A model generated the notes under the pieces. It ran no database searches and was not told the origin of the DNA. It saw only the letters and a list, made by a program, of their open reading frames with translations. This document shows positions 16,926-25,714 of a stretch of DNA of 64,000 bases, piece by piece. This DNA is from AC-49 sp963766605 (GTDB taxonomy: Bacteria; Actinomycetota; Thermoleophilia; Solirubrobacterales; Solirubrobacteraceae), in NCBI GenBank assembly GCA_963766605.1, contig CAVYAT010000006.1, positions 124,001-188,000 on the forward strand, given 5' to 3'. Position numbers and translations under genes: made by a program. Each line of letters starts with the position of its first letter. Positions within the stretch are counted from its first letter, which is position 1.

Positions 16926-18152
16926 CTACCTTTGCAGCAGCACGCCGACCAGGGCCAGCGTCCCGATTGCCAGCACCGCGCCGCCGCTTCCGGCCTGCTC
17001 GCGGGCGATGGCCAGCGCGCGGTGGGGGTCGGTCTGCACCTGCGCGGGCGGGCCCGACAGCTGGCGATTGAGCGACATGAGGGTGTCCGGCGGCAGCGTG
17101 CGGGCATTTGGGGTCGTGGTGAAGACGAACTGCGAGCAGTGAGGGATCAGCAACGCGAGCATCGCCGGAGCGTCCTTGTCGTCGAGCACGCTCATCACGA
17201 CGACGAACGGCTCGGGCAGGCGCGCGATGTCCAGCGACTGCAGCAGGACGGCGATGCCCTCGGGGTTGTGGGCGCCGTCGAGCATCGTCGTCGGGCGCTC
17301 GTCCACGACCTGGAAGCGACCGGGCACGGTTATCTCCGCCCCCGCGCGGCGGACCGCTTCGTCGTCGAGCTCGCCGCCGGCAAACGCCTGTGCGGCGGCG
17401 ATCGCCAGCGCGAAGTTGCGTCGCTGGTAGGCGCCCGGCGAGTGGACCTCGACGCCGATCGGCGGCTCGTCCGGCGCCTCGATCAGCGTGGCGGGCGCCT
17501 CGCGGGCCAGCGCAAGCGCGTCGGGGTGCAGGTGCGCGCCGACGACGAGCGTTGTCGGCGGGTCGCGGTCGATGACGACGGCGAGCTTCTCCGAGGCGAT
17601 GTCGGCGATCGTCGGGCCCAGCCAGCGCGTGTGCTCGAGGCTGACGTTCGTGAGCACGACGACCGAGGTGTCGAGCACGTTGGTCGCGTCGTAGCGCCCG
17701 CCGAGGCCGGCCTCGATGACGCCGACCTCGACGCCGGCGCGGGCCAGCGCCATGTAGCCGGCCGCGGTCAGCAGCTCGAACTGGGTCACGTGGTCGTCGG
17801 GCTCGCGCGTCGCGTTCAGCCACGCTGCGGCACCTGCCGCCGCCTGCAGCGCGTCGGCGAACTCCTGCGAGGAGATGTCCTCGTCGCCGATCCGCACACG
17901 CTCGTTGAACGACACGAGGTGCGGCGACAGGTAGGTGCCGACTCGCAGCCCCTGCTCGCGCAGGATCGCAGCGATCATCCGCGTCGTCGACGACTTGCCG
18001 TTCGAGCCGACGACGTGGATCGCCGCGAAGCGCTTTTCGGGGTGACTCAGGCGCTCCATCAGGGCCTGCATGCGCTCCAGACCGAAGCGCATCCCGAACA
18101 GCTCCAGCGACTGGAGGTGGCGCTGCGCGTCGTCGATCGTCCAGCGGCTCAC
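16926..18152 (-). CDS. folC: Folylpolyglutamate synthase / dihydrofolate synthase
   Basis: The 408-residue Mur-ligase-like enzyme adds glutamate to folates. It has the P-loop VGSNGKSSTTRM near residue 50, EAGLGGRYDATNVLD and the C-terminal ligase region LDGAHNPEGI. Its start overlaps the valS stop by 4 bp (ATGA), and valS-folC is a widespread gene pair. The C-terminus is hydrophobic (GAVLAIGTLALVGVLLQR). Confidence 0.94.
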   Translation of the reverse strand: MSRWTIDDAQRHLQSLELFGMRFGLERMQALMERLSHPEKRFAAIHVVGSNGKSSTTRMIAAILREQGLRVGTYLSPHLVSFNERVRIGDEDISSQEFADALQAAAGAAAWLNATREPDDHVTQFELLTAAGYMALARAGVEVGVIEAGLGGRYDATNVLDTSVVVLTNVSLEHTRWLGPTIADIASEKLAVVIDRDPPTTLVVGAHLHPDALALAREAPATLIEAPDEPPIGVEVHSPGAYQRRNFALAIAAAQAFAGGELDDEAVRRAGAEITVPGRFQVVDERPTTMLDGAHNPEGIAVLLQSLDIARLPEPFVVVMSVLDDKDAPAMLALLIPHCSQFVFTTTPNARTLPPDTLMSLNRQLSGPPAQVQTDPHRALAIAREQAGSGGAVLAIGTLALVGVLLQR

Positions 18153-20728
18153 AGCGCGAGTAGCTCGGCACGCAGACGCTCGAGCTTGTCGCGCTCTTCT
18201 TGCACCACCGCCGGCGGCGCCTTGGCGACGAAGCCGGCATTTTCAAGCTTGCCCTCGGCACGGACGATCTCGCTCTCCAGGCGCTTGCGCGCCGCCTGGA
18301 CCTGCCGCGCCGCCTCCTGCGGGTCGACGCCGCCGTACAGCTCGACCGTCCCGCCGGGGATCGTCAGCGTCGCGACCGCGTCCTCGCGTGGCTCGACGAG
18401 CTCGAGGCGCGCCAGCCGTGCGACCAGCTGCTCGGTCTCGCCGTAGGCGTCCGCGCGCAGCGCGGCGGGCAGGATCTCGGCCGCCTTGACCCCGGCGCCG
18501 TCGCGCCAGCGGCGCAGCTCGGTCGTCGCCTCGATCGCCGCGGCGACGGTGCGCTCGGCCTGCTCGTCGATCAGCGCTGGGTCGGGGACCGGCATCCGCG
18601 CCCCGGCCAGCAGCCCCTCGGTGCCGGGCACGTGGTCCCACAGCTCCTCGGTGACGAACGGGATGTAGGGATGGGCGAGCGCGAGCGTGCTGCGCAGCAC
18701 GTGCAGCAGCGTCGCCGACAGCTCCGGCGTCGGCTCGCGGCGCTTGACCATCTCCAGGTACCAGTCACACAGCTCGCTGAACACGAAGTCGTAGAGGCCG
18801 AGGACGAGCTTGGAGAAGTCGTAGTCGGCCAGCCGGCGGTCGGCGTCGAGCAACGCGCGTTGCAGGCGCGACAGAATCCAGCGGTCCTCGACCCGCTGGG
18901 GCGCGGGCGCCGGCGGCACCTCGGGGTCGGCCGTCATCAGGATCAGGCGTGACGCGTTGAACAGCTTGTTGGCCAGCGCGCGGCCCTGTTCGACCTTCTC
19001 CTCGCTGAAGCGCACGTCCTGACTGGAGCTCATCGCCAGCAGGCCGAAGCGGACCGCGTCGGCGCCGTAGGCCGGGAACTCGCCCGGGTCCCCCCCATCC
19101 GTCGCGTACACCGGCGGGCGCAGGCCGCCCTCGATCAGGTCCATCGGGTCGATCCCGGTGCCCAGAGACTTGCTCATCCGCCGCCCGTCGGGCGCCTGGA
19201 TCACCGAGTGCACGTAGACGTCGTCGAACGGGATGCCCCCGGCGAAACGCAGGCCCATCATCACCATCCGCGCGACCCACAGGAACAGGATGTCGCGCGC
19301 CGTGACGAGCACGTCGGTCGGGTAGAAGGCCTCCAGCTGCGGCGTCTCGTCGGGCCAGCCGAGCGTCGCGAACGGCCACAGCGCCGAGCTGAACCACGTG
19401 TCGAGCACGTCTGGGTCGCGCTCCCAGCCGTCGCCGTCGGGCCCGTGCTGGCTGACGTGGACCTCCGCGCCGCGATACCAGACCGGCAGCTGGTGACCCC
19501 ACCACAGCTGGCGCGAGACGCACCACGGGCGGATCTCGTTCAGCCACGCGAGGTAGCGGCGCTTCTGGGACTCGGGAAAGATCCTGACCTTGCCGCTGCT
19601 CACGGCTTCGATGGCGGGCTGGGCGAGCTCGTCCATCTTCATGAACCACTGCAGCGAGATCAGCGGCTCGATGCGCTCGCCGCTGCGGTGGCTGAACGGC
19701 ACGCTGTGCACGTAGGGCTCGCGCTTGACGACCGCGTCGCCGAGCGCCGCGACGACGGCTTCGCGCGCATCGAGCACCGACATCCCCGTGTAGGGCGCGC
19801 CGGCCTGCTCGTTCATCAGCCCGTCCTCGCCGATCACGCCGACCTCGGGCAGGCCGTGGCGGCGGCCGATCTCGAAGTCGTTGGCGTCGTGGCCCGGGGT
19901 GATCTTCAGCGCGCCGGAGCCGAAGTCGGTCTTGACGTAGTCGTCGGCGATGATCGGCAGCTCGCGCCCGACGAGCGGCAGGATCGCCGTCCGGCCGACG
20001 AGGTCGCGGTAGCGCTCGTCGTCGGGGTTCACGGCGACCGCGACGTCGGCCAGCATCGTCTCGGGGCGCACGGTCGCGACGACGATCTCACCGCCGCCCT
20101 GGATCGGGTAGGCGACGTGGTACAGGGTGTCGGAGACCTCGCGCTCCTCGACCTCGAGGTCGCTGATCGCCGAACGGCTGCCCGGGTCCCAGTTGACCAT
20201 GTAGTTGTCGCGGTAGATGAGGCCCTGCCCGTAGAGGTCGACGAACACCTTGGCCACGGCGCCGGCGTAGCCCTCGTCGAGCGTGAAGCGCTCGTCGCCG
20301 TAGTCGGCGCTGGCGCCGAGGCGCTTGTACTGCTCGACGATCGTGTTGCCGTACTGCCTGCGCCATTCCCAGACGCGGTTGACGAACAGCAGGCGGCCCA
20401 TCTGCTCGCGCGTCGTGCCCTCCTCGACCACCTGGCGCTCGACGACCGTCTGCGCGCCGATGCCCGCGTGGTCGGTGCCGAAGATCCACTTGACCCGCCG
20501 CCCCTTCATCCGCTGCGCGCGGATCAGCGCGTCCTGGATCGAGCCGTTGAGCGCGTGGCCCATGTGCAACGCGCCGGTGACGTTGGGCGGCGGGATCGCG
20601 ATCGAGTAGTTCTCCTCGGGCGTGCCCTGAGGGTCGGCGGAGAACAGGCCGCTGGTCAGCCACTTCTCGACGATCCGCGGCTCGACCTCGGCCGGCTCGA
20701 AACGGGTGCGGTCAGAGAGGCTCGACAT
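18149..20728 (-). CDS. valS: Valine-tRNA ligase
   Basis: This 859-residue class I synthetase charges tRNA-Val. The HIGH motif appears as HMGH in PPNVTGALHMGHALNGS, and the KMSKS motif as RRMSKSLGTG. The connective editing domain and the C-terminal coiled coil (VQAARKRLESEIVRAEGKLE) are present. I chose the ATG at 20728 (MSSLSDRTRFEPAEVEPRI) because the conserved N-terminus begins right after it; the frame also runs open upstream into the neighbouring gene. Only 15 bp separate this start from the divergent J-domain gene. Confidence 0.97.
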   Translation of the reverse strand: MSSLSDRTRFEPAEVEPRIVEKWLTSGLFSADPQGTPEENYSIAIPPPNVTGALHMGHALNGSIQDALIRAQRMKGRRVKWIFGTDHAGIGAQTVVERQVVEEGTTREQMGRLLFVNRVWEWRRQYGNTIVEQYKRLGASADYGDERFTLDEGYAGAVAKVFVDLYGQGLIYRDNYMVNWDPGSRSAISDLEVEEREVSDTLYHVAYPIQGGGEIVVATVRPETMLADVAVAVNPDDERYRDLVGRTAILPLVGRELPIIADDYVKTDFGSGALKITPGHDANDFEIGRRHGLPEVGVIGEDGLMNEQAGAPYTGMSVLDAREAVVAALGDAVVKREPYVHSVPFSHRSGERIEPLISLQWFMKMDELAQPAIEAVSSGKVRIFPESQKRRYLAWLNEIRPWCVSRQLWWGHQLPVWYRGAEVHVSQHGPDGDGWERDPDVLDTWFSSALWPFATLGWPDETPQLEAFYPTDVLVTARDILFLWVARMVMMGLRFAGGIPFDDVYVHSVIQAPDGRRMSKSLGTGIDPMDLIEGGLRPPVYATDGGDPGEFPAYGADAVRFGLLAMSSSQDVRFSEEKVEQGRALANKLFNASRLILMTADPEVPPAPAPQRVEDRWILSRLQRALLDADRRLADYDFSKLVLGLYDFVFSELCDWYLEMVKRREPTPELSATLLHVLRSTLALAHPYIPFVTEELWDHVPGTEGLLAGARMPVPDPALIDEQAERTVAAAIEATTELRRWRDGAGVKAAEILPAALRADAYGETEQLVARLARLELVEPREDAVATLTIPGGTVELYGGVDPQEAARQVQAARKRLESEIVRAEGKLENAGFVAKAPPAVVQEERDKLERLRAELLAL

Positions 20729-20743
20729 TGGGCGTGGGAGTGT

Positions 20744-21304
20744 ATGTCGGTGGATGCGTATCGCACCCTGGGCGTCCCTGCGGGCGCGTCGATGGCCGAG
20801 ATCACCGCGGCCTACCGGCGACTGGCAAAGGAGTGGCACCCGGATCTGCACGGGACCGAGGCCGCGGTGCGCCGGATGGTGGCGATCAACGCGGCGTATG
20901 CGGAGCTGCGGGCGGCTGCAGGGCGTCGTGGTTCCGGTTCCTCTGCTTCATCGAAGAAGGGGGGCGCTGCCCGTGCGCCCGGTCCCCTGGGGGCGGAGCT
21001 GTCGGGCGCCCTGAGTGCCGACGAGGCTCTCGTTGCCTATGGCCGCGCCTCGACGTGGGACTCGCCCGAGGCCTTCCTCGTTCTGACCTCGTCGCGGCTG
21101 CTGTGGCTCCTGGACGACGCGGTCACCCACCGCGTGCGCTCGCTGGCCCGTACGCAGGTGCGCTCGGTCGAGCTGGTGGTTCGCCGCCGTCACGCGACGC
21201 TGCGCGTGGTCTCGCGCCGTGGCCGGCGCTTCGAGTTCGCCGAGATGAAGCCGACGGTCGCGCGGGCGATCGAGTCCGCGCTCACGTCTGGTAGCGGCCG
21301 CTGA
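20744..21304 (+). CDS. J-domain protein with a PH-like C-terminal domain
   Basis: The 186-residue protein starts MSVDAYRTLGVPAGASMAEI and has the J-domain HPD motif in KEWHPDLHG, which would stimulate an Hsp70 (DnaK). There is no Gly/Phe region, zinc-finger or DnaJ C-terminal domain. After a Ser/Gly linker, residues about 95-186 (ALVAYGRASTWDSPEAFLVL, LLWLLDDAVTHRV) resemble small bacterial PH-like domains, an inference from pattern only. It is divergent from valS with very little promoter space. Confidence 0.75.
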   Translation: MSVDAYRTLGVPAGASMAEITAAYRRLAKEWHPDLHGTEAAVRRMVAINAAYAELRAAAGRRGSGSSASSKKGGAARAPGPLGAELSGALSADEALVAYGRASTWDSPEAFLVLTSSRLLWLLDDAVTHRVRSLARTQVRSVELVVRRRHATLRVVSRRGRRFEFAEMKPTVARAIESALTSGSGR

Positions 21305-21349
21305 ACACGAACGGGCGCCTCTATCGACCCAGACCCCCGCACTTTTGGC

Positions 21350-21364
21350 ACTGCGCGGCGCAGT
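21350..21364. other. 15-nt palindrome flanked by TTGGCAC direct repeats
   Basis: ACTGCGC-G-GCGCAGT is a perfect palindrome. TTGGCAC occurs at 21345-21351 and again at 21366-21372, 21 bp apart. It lies in the 112-bp gap after the J-domain gene. It may be a terminator or a protein-binding site for the downstream gene remnant. Confidence 0.35.
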
Positions 21365-21416
21365 CTTGGCACAAGGGCCCTGCCACCGTCTGGGGGTGGG
21401 TCGAGTTAACCCCTCT

Positions 21417-22202
21417 ATGCGGACTTCAAACGCCCCACCCCCGGTGACGGCGCTGGCCGAAGCGCAGTGGGGCGTGGTCAGCCGGGCACAGCTCGTCGAG
21501 GCCGGGATCACGGCGGGGACGCTCGACCGGTGGGTGAAGACCGGGCGTCTGCGGCGCGTGCACCGCGGGGTGTACGCGGTCGGGCACTCGGTGCTGACGC
21601 TCGAAGGCCGCTGGATGGCGGCAGTACTGGCCTGCGGGCCGGGTGCAGTGCTGAGCCACCGGTCTGCCGCGCACCTGTGCGGCATGTGACGGACGAGCCC
21701 GGACCGGATCGACGTCACCACGCCGCGGCGCGGCGGGCGCACATCGCCGCGTGGTGTTCAGCTCCACCGGACGCGCCACCTGCCGCCCCAGGACACGGCG
21801 ATCTGCCGCGACATCCCGACCACCACACCCGAGCGCACGCTCACCGACCTCGCCGACATCCTCACGCCGCGCGAGCTCGAACGCGCTGCCGACCGCGCGG
21901 AGAACCAACATCTCCACGCCCCGATCACAGCTCGCAACGGGCGCCGGGGCACGCCTTCCCTCAATTGGCCGCAATACCGGCTGATCGCCGAAACGGACGG
22001 CTACGCAACCCACCACACCCGTCAGGCCTTCGAGCACGATCGCCGACGCGATCAGGAGCTCCTCGTCGCCGGCTGGCGGACGGTCAGGTTCAGCTACGAG
22101 CAGGTGATGCGACGGCGGGCGGAGGTCGCAGCGACGCTGCGAGCGCTGCTCACGCCGACTCCGCCGCCCGCTCGGCCTCCAGCGGCGGCGCCGCCTCGGT
22201 GA
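21417..22202 (+). pseudogene. Decayed AbiEi-antitoxin-domain/DUF559 protein
   Basis: The first 91 residues form an AbiEi-like N-terminal domain (AQWGVVSRAQLVEAGITAGT, RRVHRGVYAVGHS, ending LSHRSAAHLCGM) and then meet a TGA at 21687. The same frame continues with the rest of this family (IDVTTPRRGGR, ERTLTDLADI, and the DUF559 end ETDGYATHHTRQAFEHDRRRD). About 45-50 residues that normally sit between GRRGTP and the catalytic-like WP..RLIAETDGY stretch are missing. Both the stop and the deletion point to a dead gene. Its far end overlaps the clpX 3' end. Confidence 0.75.
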
Positions 22203-23424
22203 CGAGCGTCGGCGGCATGCCCTTCTCGATCGTGTCGCGGGTGACGACGCACTTCTTGACGTCGCGGCGCGACGGCAGCTCGAACTGTACGTCGAGCAGC
22301 GTCTCCTCGATGATCGAGCGCAGGCCGCGGGCGCCGGTCTCGCGCTCGAGCGCCTTGTCGGCGATCGACACCAGCGAGTCGTCGGAGAACACGAGCTCGA
22401 TCCCGTCGAACGAGAAGAAGCGCTGGAACTGCTTGACGAGCGCGTTGCGCGGCTCGGTCAGGATTTGGATCAGGTCCTCGCGCGACAGCTGGTGGACGGC
22501 GCTGACGACCGGCAGGCGCCCGATGAACTCCGGGATCAGGCCGTAGTTGACGAGGTCCTCGGGGAGGCACTGCTCGAAGATGTTCCCGACGTCCTTGTCG
22601 GCCCTCGCCTCCATCGCCGCGCCGAAGCCAACACCCTTGTGGCCGATGCGGCGCTCGATCACCTTGTCGAGGTTCGCGAACGCGCCACCGCAGATGAACA
22701 GGACGTTCGTCGTGTCGATCGACAGGAACTCCTGGTGGGGGTGCTTGCGCCCGCCCTGCGGAGGCACCGAGGCGGTTGTGCCTTCCAGGATCTTCAGCAG
22801 CGCCTGCTGGACACCCTCGCCCGACACGTCGCGGGTGATCGACGGGTTGTCGGCCTTGCGGGCGATCTTGTCGACCTCGTCGATGTAGATGATCCCCGTC
22901 TCGGCCTTCTTGACGTCGTAATCAGCGGCCTGGATCAGCTTCAGGAGGATGTTCTCGACGTCCTCGCCTACGTAGCCGGCCTCGGTCAGCGCCGTGGCGT
23001 CGGCGATCGCGAACGGGACGTTGAGGATCCGGGCGAGCGTCTGGGCGAGCAGCGTCTTGCCGCAGCCGGTCGGCCCGAGCAGCAGGATGTTGGACTTCTG
23101 CAGCTCGATGTCGGCATCCGACTGCTGCATCATCTGGACGCGCTTGTAGTGGTTGTAGACGGCCACCGACAGCGTCCGCTTGCCCTCCTCCTGGCCGACG
23201 ACGTACTCATCGAGCACGGAGTAGATCTCGCGCGGCTTGGGGAGGTTGTCGATCTCGAACGACGGCGGAGCGGTGAGCTCCTCGTCGATGATCTCGTTGC
23301 AGAGATCGATGCACTCGTCGCAGATGTAGACGCCCGGCCCGGCGATCAGCTTCTTGACCTGCCGCTGGCTCTTCCCGCAGAAGGAGCACAGAAGCTGTTC
23401 GTTTGAGTCGGTCGGTCGCGCCAT
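22150..23424 (-). CDS. clpX: ATP-dependent Clp protease ATP-binding subunit ClpX
   Basis: The 424-residue AAA+ unfoldase feeds substrates to ClpP. The N-terminal zinc-binding domain is visible as CSFCGKSQ ... CDECIDLC, Walker A as GPTGCGKTLLAQ, the pore loop as GYVGED and Walker B as IIYIDEVDKI. RIGHKGVGFG sits in the substrate-contacting loop region. It is 2 bp from clpP, so the two are co-expressed. The C-terminus carries a short Ala/Glu-rich tail. Confidence 0.97.
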   Translation of the reverse strand: MARPTDSNEQLLCSFCGKSQRQVKKLIAGPGVYICDECIDLCNEIIDEELTAPPSFEIDNLPKPREIYSVLDEYVVGQEEGKRTLSVAVYNHYKRVQMMQQSDADIELQKSNILLLGPTGCGKTLLAQTLARILNVPFAIADATALTEAGYVGEDVENILLKLIQAADYDVKKAETGIIYIDEVDKIARKADNPSITRDVSGEGVQQALLKILEGTTASVPPQGGRKHPHQEFLSIDTTNVLFICGGAFANLDKVIERRIGHKGVGFGAAMEARADKDVGNIFEQCLPEDLVNYGLIPEFIGRLPVVSAVHQLSREDLIQILTEPRNALVKQFQRFFSFDGIELVFSDDSLVSIADKALERETGARGLRSIIEETLLDVQFELPSRRDVKKCVVTRDTIEKGMPPTLVTEAAPPLEAERAAESA

Positions 23425-23426
23425 CC

Positions 23427-24011
23427 TCAGTGCTCCGTGATCACCCGGTCAATGATGCCGTAGTTCACCGCTTCTTCGGACGACATGAAGTAGTCGCGCT
23501 CGGTATCCGAGCGGACCTTCTCGTAGTCCTGCTTGGTGTGCTTGGCAATGATGTGGTCCAGCCGCTGGCGGATGTCGATGATCTCGCGAGCGTGAATCTC
23601 GATGTCGGTCGCCTGGCCCTGGAAGCCCGACGACACCTGGTGGATGAGGATCTTCGCGTTGGGCAGCGCCATCCGCTTGCCGTCGGCGCCACCGGCGAGA
23701 AGCAGGGCGCCCATCGACATCGCGATCCCGACGCAGATCGTCTGCACGTCGGGCTTGATGAACTGCATCGTGTCGTAGATCGCGAGGCCCGCGTACACGC
23801 TCCCCCCCGGGGAGTTCACGTACAGCGAGATGTCCTTGTCGGGATCCTCGGACTCGAGGTGCAGGAGCTGCGCGACGATCAGGTTGGCGATCTGGTCGTC
23901 GACGGGCGTCCCCAGAAAGATGATGCGCTCGTTGAGCAGGCGGGAGTAGATGTCAAACGCCCGCTCTCCGCGCGACGTCTGCTCTACCACCATGGGGACA
24001 AGGGGGCTCAT
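23427..24011 (-). CDS. clpP: ATP-dependent Clp protease proteolytic subunit
   Basis: The 194-residue serine protease has the catalytic Ser in IAMSMGALLL, the His in KILIHQVSSG and the Asp in SDTERDYF. NSPGGSVYAGLAIYDTMQ is a strong family match. It forms the proteolytic barrel capped by ClpX, whose gene follows at once. Actinobacteria often have two clpP genes; only one is in this window. Confidence 0.97.
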   Translation of the reverse strand: MSPLVPMVVEQTSRGERAFDIYSRLLNERIIFLGTPVDDQIANLIVAQLLHLESEDPDKDISLYVNSPGGSVYAGLAIYDTMQFIKPDVQTICVGIAMSMGALLLAGGADGKRMALPNAKILIHQVSSGFQGQATDIEIHAREIIDIRQRLDHIIAKHTKQDYEKVRSDTERDYFMSSEEAVNYGIIDRVITEH

Positions 24012-24062
24012 GATCCTCGCTTTGCTTCCGCTTCGGAGTCGGGGTTCCTGCCGGCGCAGCCT

Positions 24063-24095
24063 ACCAACCGGCCTCGAGCGGCCTCCCTGGTTGGT
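24063..24095. other. Inverted repeat in the clpP leader region
   Basis: ACCAACC (24063-24069) pairs with GGTTGGT (24089-24095), with GGCC pairs inside. It lies about 50 bp upstream of clpP in the 141-bp tig-clpP gap. It could be a leader hairpin or an operator. I do not see a clear ClgR box. Confidence 0.3.
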
Positions 24096-24133
24096 CGGGC
24101 GCCACCATTGCGTCTTGAGCCCTGTTTGGACGC

Positions 24134-24152
24134 ATCGGACGTTCCGTCCGAT
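24134..24152 (-). terminator. Hairpin directly after the tig stop codon
   Basis: ATCGGACG-TTC-CGTCCGAT is a perfect 8-bp stem with a 3-nt loop and begins at the base next to the tig stop. It is well placed to end tig transcription before clpP. No U-tract follows, as is common at high GC. Confidence 0.55.
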
Positions 24153-25517
24153 CTACTCCTTACCGGGCGTCCAGATCCGCTCGCGCGCCTTTGCCCGTTC
24201 GGGATCGATCGGGTTGGCGTGCTCGGCGATCAGGTCGACTGCGGCGCGCTGGGCCAGGTCCTCGCGTAGCTCGTCGAGCCGCCCGGACTTCTCCAGACGC
24301 GCCAGCAGCTTCTCGGGCGAGGTGTCCTCGCGGGCTGCGGTGGCCTGCAGGGCGTCGAGCAGGTCACCGTCGGACGGCTCGATCTGCTCGGCCTCGATGA
24401 CCGCGGCCAGCACCGCTTCACGGCGCAGCTGCTGCTCGGCCTCGGGACTTGCCTCGGCGAGGATCTCCTCCTCGGACTTATCGGCGATCCGCAGGTAGGT
24501 CTCCTTCGTGATGCCCTGGTGCGACATCGAGTGCAGCATCCGCTCCCACAGCTCCTGCGCGCGGGCCTGGACGAGCGCCGGCGGGACGGTGACCGTCGCC
24601 CCGGCGACGACGGCGTCGAGCGCCGCCTCGCGGAACTCGCCTTCGACGCGTCGCTCGTCGGTCTCGCGCAGCTTGGCCGCGATGTCCTCGCGCAGCTCCT
24701 CGAGCGTGTCGAAGCCGGCGGCGTCGGAGGCAAAGTCATCGTCGAGCTCGGGCAGCTGCTTGCGGTTGACGGCCTTGACGGTGACCGCGAACGCGGCGTC
24801 ACGCCCGGCGAGATTCTCGGCGCCGTAGTCGTCGGGGAACGACACGCGAACCTCGCGTTCGTCGCCGGTGACCGCACCCTCGAGCTGGTCCTCGAAGCCA
24901 GGGATCAGCTGTCCGGAGCCGAGCTGGATCGGCTGGTCGCGGCCCTCGCCACCCGGGAACGGTTCGTCGTCGCCGTCGTCGACGACGAGGCGCCCGGCGT
25001 AGTCGATGACGACGAAGTCGTCCTTGGCGGCCGGCTCGTCGGATGGCTCGAGGCTGGCCGCACGGTCGCGCAGTGCTTCGAGCTCGGCGTCGATCGCCTC
25101 GGCGTCGGCGGCCGGCTCGCGGCGGGCGACGTCGACGCCCCTGTAGTCACCGAGCTGGGCGGGCGGGCGGACACCGATCTCGATCGAGAATGTCAGCGGC
25201 TGACCCTCGGGCGGCAGGTCGCCGAGGTCGATGTCCGGATCGCCGACCGGATGGATCGCCGCGTCGTCGAGCGCGTCCACGTACCAGCGGCCGATCGTCG
25301 AGCGCACGGCCTCGTCGAGCACCGCCTCGCGCCCGACGCGCTGGATCACGACCGGGGGCGGGATGTGGCCCTTGCGAAAGCCGGCCATCTTCATCCCCTG
25401 GCCGAGCTTGCGCGCCGTGTCGGCCATCCGCCGCTCGAGCTCCTCGACCCCCACCTCGGCGTCGACGCGCACGCGCGAGTCGCCGAGTTCGGTCACCGTC
25501 GTCTTCACTGCTGCCAT
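24153..25517 (-). CDS. tig: Trigger factor
   Basis: The 454-residue ribosome-bound chaperone and prolyl isomerase has the ribosome-docking signature GFRKGHIP near residue 45, an FKBP-like domain in the middle (about 150-250), and a long helical C-terminal arm. It sits upstream of clpP-clpX in the classic tig-clpP-clpX order. The C-terminal arm is rich in Glu/Ala and ends ERIWTPGKE. Confidence 0.95.
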   Translation of the reverse strand: MAAVKTTVTELGDSRVRVDAEVGVEELERRMADTARKLGQGMKMAGFRKGHIPPPVVIQRVGREAVLDEAVRSTIGRWYVDALDDAAIHPVGDPDIDLGDLPPEGQPLTFSIEIGVRPPAQLGDYRGVDVARREPAADAEAIDAELEALRDRAASLEPSDEPAAKDDFVVIDYAGRLVVDDGDDEPFPGGEGRDQPIQLGSGQLIPGFEDQLEGAVTGDEREVRVSFPDDYGAENLAGRDAAFAVTVKAVNRKQLPELDDDFASDAAGFDTLEELREDIAAKLRETDERRVEGEFREAALDAVVAGATVTVPPALVQARAQELWERMLHSMSHQGITKETYLRIADKSEEEILAEASPEAEQQLRREAVLAAVIEAEQIEPSDGDLLDALQATAAREDTSPEKLLARLEKSGRLDELREDLAQRAAVDLIAEHANPIDPERAKARERIWTPGKE

Positions 25518-25543
25518 GAGACGGCGGACGATAGCGTCAGGGC

Positions 25544-25696
25544 GTGGCCACCGACCGTATGCCCGCCCGTCGCCGCCTGGCCGCGTGGGTCGTCACCGGG
25601 CCGATCGGGCACTTCTACGGCACGATCGCCGACATCGTGACGGCGCTGGCCAAGCACTGGTGGACGCGGGCGCGCGACCGCCCGCGCCACCAGTAG
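25544..25696 (+). CDS. 50-residue conserved-looking small protein
   Basis: A GTG at 25544 (or an ATG at 25559) opens a short frame ending at 25696. It encodes VATDRMPARRRLAAWVVTGP followed by IGHFYGTIADIVTALAKHWW and a basic end. The amphipathic Trp/His stretch and basic ends suggest membrane association. It fits the gap between tig and the secreted protein gene. From memory, similar short proteins occur near tig in relatives, but no function is known to me. Confidence 0.5.
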   Translation: MATDRMPARRRLAAWVVTGPIGHFYGTIADIVTALAKHWWTRARDRPRHQ

Positions 25697-25714
25697 CTCT
25701 CCTCCAGGAGACGC

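Noticed and set aside
21345..21372. TTGGCAC repeats as a sigma-54 promoter
   Set aside because: TTGGCAC fits the -24 half loosely, but the matching TTGC -12 element is not at the needed distance.
21684..21692. TGA at 21687 as a selenocysteine codon
   Set aside because: The family has no Sec at this place, a large internal deletion follows, and no hairpin like a SECIS is obvious.
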